A DNA stretch of 64,000 nt from Saccoglossus kowalevskii (taxonomy: Eukaryota; Hemichordata; Enteropneusta; Harrimaniidae), in NCBI RefSeq assembly GCF_000003605.2, contig NW_003125897.1:80566-144565 (forward strand), given 5' to 3'. Positions 58,881 to 64,000 of this stretch are shown here, piece after piece (position 1 is the stretch's first letter; each line of letters opens with the position of its first letter). The notes beneath the pieces are model-generated. The model did no database searches, had not been told where the DNA came from, and saw only the letters and a program-made list of their open reading frames with translations. A program made the translations under genes and the position numbers.

Positions 58881-61800
58881 ACTATATAGATATGTTTGGG
58901 TTCTGGAAGAAATACCACACGCATATATTCATGAATACCAGGGAAATTTCCGTTGACGAAATTACACGCTATACTCGGAAATTCCGTGACGAATCACTAG
59001 ACAACCTGAAGCTATTATTAGAAAGCGTTTGCAGTGATAACATTCTGGAAAAAAACTATTAAAGCATGGCTTTAGAGGACATTATTATTGAAACATGTAT
59101 ATCAAATATAGTTTAATTTGATATTGACCTGATAATATATGCATCCCTGTATATATGTTTCGTTTACGAAAACACTTAAAATAATGCCCAAACAGCACAT
59201 CATACATATTATTATATATATTTATATATTAACCATACATTTCGCCGGTTGTTCCATTTTTTGAAAAATACTATACTGTATTTTCCTGGGCACACTTTTA
59301 TAAATAAACTGATATGACTATACTACTAGATGTGAAGCTCGTTGAAACACTCATGTCGTTTTTTGTGTTTTGGCAGAGATCCAATATAGCTGGTTTGGAC
59401 CAGTTTGACTGATGTGTCACTTACGCTGTTTCATGGCCGGAAAGTCTTTAATTGTAAATGTTAATAAACAACATCCTCGTTAAATATGTATTGTGATAGC
59501 TTGGTTTAGTGACTCATACGTATTATTTCTTCTTACTTTAAAGCTCGTACAAATATAATATGTTGGTGCAGTCTCTTCATACCTGACGTCGATTTGTTTC
59601 AGTTCTGAGTATATTCGTAAACATACTCTATACGTCTTGGTTGCTGATACAGAATATGTTATTTCAGGATGCGAAAATGACCGACAGGAAAAAATGACCG
59701 ACAAGCTACCATTTCCCAAATCACTTTGTGTTAAACGTTGCCTGGAATGTAACCACATTATCATTTTTTTTTCAGATCCACAATGGCCGACAAACCACCA
59801 TACACTCTAACAATGGCTGCCGTTCGAATGGCAAATACAAATTTGAATGTTACGGTATTTAGTCCTTGGCCGCCATATTTATTCGTTGTATCCTTATATG
59901 AGGCTGAAATGGTTGAAGCAGGAGGAATAGGTGAACTAGGTAACCGTGGCACAGTTTGGCAGTCTGGCCATGTATCGCTGATGACTCACGCTTCAAAGCG
60001 ATGAGTCAAATCGTTGCAATTCGTTTTTTTTATTCAACCTCCTTAGACAACGTTGACTGACACGCATCTGACCTCTCATACCAGCCAGTTTTTATGTGTG
60101 TAAAGGCATTCACATTTGAAATAGGATATGAATCGGCACACATCGACTTGAGGGAACGCCCACACAGGCCTTTAGTCAGCCGTGATTTTACCTCCGTCTC
60201 CGTTACATAAATATTTCAAATGCCTACATAATCAACACGACGTGTAGAGGCGTACGAACATTGAGATTACCAAGCCTAATTTGGCAAGGATCCAAAATAA
60301 CTAGCATAGACCACATGTTTTTGGTTTTGATTGCCTTGTCCGATTGCCACATATACCCTTTCGTTTAAGCGTGAGGTCGGCCGTTTCGTGAACAGAGCCC
60401 ATACCTCCCAGACTCTTAATTAAAGCTTTGCTGAATAGAATATATTGTTTCACAATGTCATTTCGAAAACGACCGATTGGCGACCATTTTCTTTTATTCG
60501 AATGTCCCTCCCTATTCGTCATTTCGACGAATGTGTAATGGAGTCTTTAATAGAGTCTGCCATTACCGATTATGGACACTTGGGTTTAGACAGTGGATGC
60601 AATTTGAATGTGGCGGTATTCAGTTTTTTGTCGCCATATTCTCCGTATACTAATTGAGACTGAGTGGACGTCGCCTCCAAATAAACACTGGGTAATCATG
60701 GTAACCTTGTCGGCATATTGTGATGACTCATATACTAAATTGATGAGTCATTATTGCAATTCATTCTTCTTCAGCGTCTGACTGACCCCGGGCTCTTTTG
60801 CTTATTCAATGAAAAATACACAATGTAGTATGTTTGAACAGGTTTGTGTCGTTACATGACACGACGTGTATTTTCAGAGTAATCAGAAAACGAGATATAA
60901 TACTTTGGCATTCTGCTACTCTGTCTGTCCATGCGTCCGCCCGTCTGGCGTGCTGTGTATCACTCATATCACGGGCTTATGTCTATTATTTATTTAATTA
61001 TTTATTTGTTGCAACTTTTTTGAATCTGGGGCTCAATATTTAATTCCAATACAATAAACATAATTACATAGGTCACAAATATAATGTGGGATTACATAAC
61101 ATCAGCAAAAATTTAATCAAATTTTAGAATGTATAGCACACAGCATGAGATCTACTGTAACACTGATTTATAAGTATCGTCTCACTATTTCCACATAATT
61201 ATGTAACTGGGTACAGAAATGTTGGAGCTTGTTAGCATTATATCAAACATTTATATGGAAAAATATAATACAATTAGCAAAACAAATCAAAACAAATTAA
61301 ATAAACCAAAATAAAATTCAAATCGGGTTAAAGCTGCACAATCTTGCTTTTTAATAGTGAAATGTATGAACTAATGGTTACTGTTTAATATAAACTGTCT
61401 CGCCACTGGGGAGCCTATTTAAGGGTCTGTGGCGCCAACGCCAATTCCGTTCCGCTTCGCTTCACACGTCATTATTCAATGCGTCTTCCCACCCATGAGT
61501 GAGTGCTAGGTGATTGAGATTACTAAGATTGTTTTTACCGAGTGTATCCTTCCATTACTTGCCGTCCTACTGTGATAATAAACATGCATTGTATAGGTTA
61601 GACAGCATGTCTCTCAACAGTATCTTTGTGTTTTGTTATTTGTTGTGTAAATTGCATCTTGGCAAACGGCTTCACTATAACATAACATGTTTATTGTCAT
61701 TACCACTCTGCCTGTATATGCTTTGGCGTAAACAACCTGCACCTGGACTGTCTGTAGTTGTTTATTTATGTAACTTGTAAGACAATGTGTCTGGATGCTG

Positions 61801-62789
61801 AAATACATCTCATTAAAATTTGCCACACTTGGAAGAAGTATCGCTGCGTGAGAATTTTAGCAGAGATCAAACGTAACTGATTTAGACCAGCTTGTTGTTA
61901 CTGTATCATATATCTATTTTAATACAAGTACTAGTTTGGTGTAATTACGCTGTTTCAAATCTTAAATCTATTTCAATACAAGTACCAATATATCTAATAC
62001 TAGTAATACCATGTTTTGCAATTGACATATACAACGTAACTGGTTAAGACCGGTTTACCGTCACTTCGCTTTTTCAGGTCATAAATCTATTTTAGTAGAA
62101 TTATCAACTGTACGATAGCATGTACATATCTATGTTTTGAGTTCATTTCTGCAGGCTCAAGAGAAAAACAGATGTATACACGTTTCGCCTGACGGAGTTT
62201 AGCGGCACCTACATTACGTAACCACGGCTTAATAAACGTGAATACAAAATGGAAATTGAACACCCTCACTCAAGCAATGGGGCTGTGATTGAATTAGAGT
62301 CCTAGGTTGAACTTCACGATGAACTGTTTCCATGTTTAAATTATTTCAAAGTAGTTGCTCACAATATGTTGTTATGTTTAGGTTGTTATATAGATTTTTG
62401 ATCGCCATAAGTTGGGGTCCGTGTAATCCACGTTTTATGTTCACGTATTTTCGAAGTCGGTGCAAGTGTTATGTTATAGCTACGCTAGTGCTGATATGCG
62501 TTTCGAATGGTTTAATATCCCTAATTTGTAGTTTCATTTGTTTACACGTGTTTTTTTTTTTTAGCTTACGTGTACACAAGTCACGTCGAATGACTTGATC
62601 ACAATGGTATTAGTAGTGCTACAAAACAATGCAAATGCAAACAAAGAAATAATTAAAACAGAATGCAATGAAAACAAATCATATAGTAAAGTAATAGCGT
62701 GTGCAACGAGAGCGACCAATGCTATAGATAACATGTGTGTATATAGAAGAGTATAGAAGAAATTTATATATCCTAAAGGCCATCATGGT

Positions 62790-63601
62790 ACACGGTGCAA
62801 CTTTTGTTGCCAACAAATGTTGCAGCTTGTCAGCAACAAAAGTTACATCTTGTGACTGAGTGCAACAACTTGATTAAAAATGGCGGAAGAATAGTTGTAC
62901 GGGGTATTCTAAACATGCCATCATGATAGAACACTATACATCCACTATCATACTCACATAGAAACTTCAATGACATTTACAGTCCAAATAGGAATATTAC
63001 TTTTTCCCCAATCAAATATACTCTATTCTACTAATTATATTACAGGTGAATCATTCATCAATCCAAATATATCTATATAAAATAGCACGACAGACTGGCG
63101 AATTTAGCGAGAGAACTAATTCGCTAATTTAAGATGTCGCGAATGACATACATTCAAAATGGCGACCAAACAACGTCTTTTTCTCCACACACACACACTT
63201 TTTAAATAATACAGAAAACGTAATAATCTGGAGCGCTTCCTAATTACACTTGACAGTTTTTCTTTGTTTTTATGGAGGTGATAATTGCGAATTTGTTTTG
63301 GCAGGCGACAGACAAGTATTGTGAAAATAGGAAATCAACAAAGACAAGAGAGATTCGCTAAACCAACATTTCGCTATTACGTCATTTTACCACAGTTCGC
63401 TAGTTGACATTTTGTAGTCTGTTTTCTATGATCACATGACATCAGGCTATGTATTTGATTGGTCAAGCAACAAACTGCAACATGTTGCCAAAAATAGAGC
63501 ATGTCTTTATTTCAATCATCTTGTTGTTGCAACTTGTTGGCAACAAGTCTGTTTGCATGGTACACGGGCCAACTTTTGTTGTCAATAAAAGTTGCCCGTG
63601 T
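62790..63601. mobile_element. Inverted-repeat element in unit 2
   Basis: The counterpart of 54771-55596, with the same palindromic ends and small internal indels. Confidence 0.5.
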
Positions 63602-64000
63602 AACACGGAGTTTGAAAACGGTGTACTTCCGGTCAATGGATGCCGTCATTTTGTTTTATGCGAAAATAAACAGCTCATTCATGATAAGCCATCTTTAGAA
63701 TGTTGTTCAATTATAAGGCAATCGTCTTCTGGCAACGGACTGAAAATAGTTCGACTTTGAATAGTGTTTCGGGCCATTTTGATCAGCAGCGACGCGCAGA
63801 TCGTGCGTGGCGCCATCTTCAATGTCGTTTAACTCACGCGCGAATTAACTAGACACACTCAGTTCACGCACTTCAAAGTTCTATGGTTTCGTCAGTTCTA
63901 TTTTTAGTAAATCAATAAACTACTCGACTGAGCACGCTCGCCAGGCATTGCCTGCTACATATTATTCAATGCACATGGAAAGGAATGAATGAAATGATAG

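Larger units (their letters stand above)
58340..64000. repeat. Tandem duplication unit 2 (cut by window end)
   Basis: A direct copy of 50521-56010 or so. It differs by a solo LTR (58627-58880) and by lacking about 190 bp present in unit 1 near 50650-50840. It continues to the last base, so more copies may follow. Confidence 0.85.

Overview
The window is AT-rich animal DNA with spliced genes, long introns, many short transposon relics and one assembly gap. The gene structures, Penelope-like and MITE relics and repeat style suggest a marine invertebrate, perhaps a hemichordate or other deuterostome. The species is an inference. All exon boundaries below were placed by eye from GT/AG sites, reading phase and similarity to remembered family sequences.

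Three genes can be supported. (1) 273-6675, plus strand: the 3' two thirds of AMBRA1, an autophagy scaffold and CRL4 substrate receptor. Eight exons join in perfect phase to 844 codons and a stop, ending in a pair of dynein-light-chain TQT motifs; the N-terminal WD40 half lies upstream of the window. (2) 18831-23892, minus strand: a single-pass type II membrane protein with a polybasic cytoplasmic stretch, a transmembrane helix and seven LDL-receptor class A repeats. Each repeat lies in its own exon or shares one with a spacer, and all repeat-exon junctions are phase 1. No protease domain is visible. (3) 27799-31966, minus strand: ribosomal protein L27a (uL15), four coding exons, the first holding only the start codon. 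Its upstream sequence has a 5'-TOP-like pyrimidine start.

Between and inside these genes lie repeats: a 1.05-kb element of six 157-bp units between 12-bp inverted ends (8179-9228), TTAA-flanked MITEs (11146, 18119, 20709, 34216 and relics), a hAT-like MITE touching a splice donor (20151-20540), GC-hairpin-headed 'cagccatcttg' repeats (2626, 26935, 28440), tRNA-derived fragments, a broken Penelope-like element with a hammerhead-like motif (16379-17425), and a Harbinger-like transposase relic (41640).

From about 32 kb to the end I see no convincing host gene. 43.9-48.4 kb holds old diverged duplications with GT/AC foldbacks. 50,521-64,000 is a direct tandem duplication with a unit of about 7.8 kb; the second copy runs off the window. 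A solo LTR (58627-58880) with a 5-bp target duplication sits only in the second copy and so postdates the duplication. I found no CRISPR, operon or defence system. The most interesting signals are the LDLa-only membrane protein, the LIR-less but TQT-bearing AMBRA1 tail, the tandem duplication and a palindromic motif recurring through 38-62 kb.
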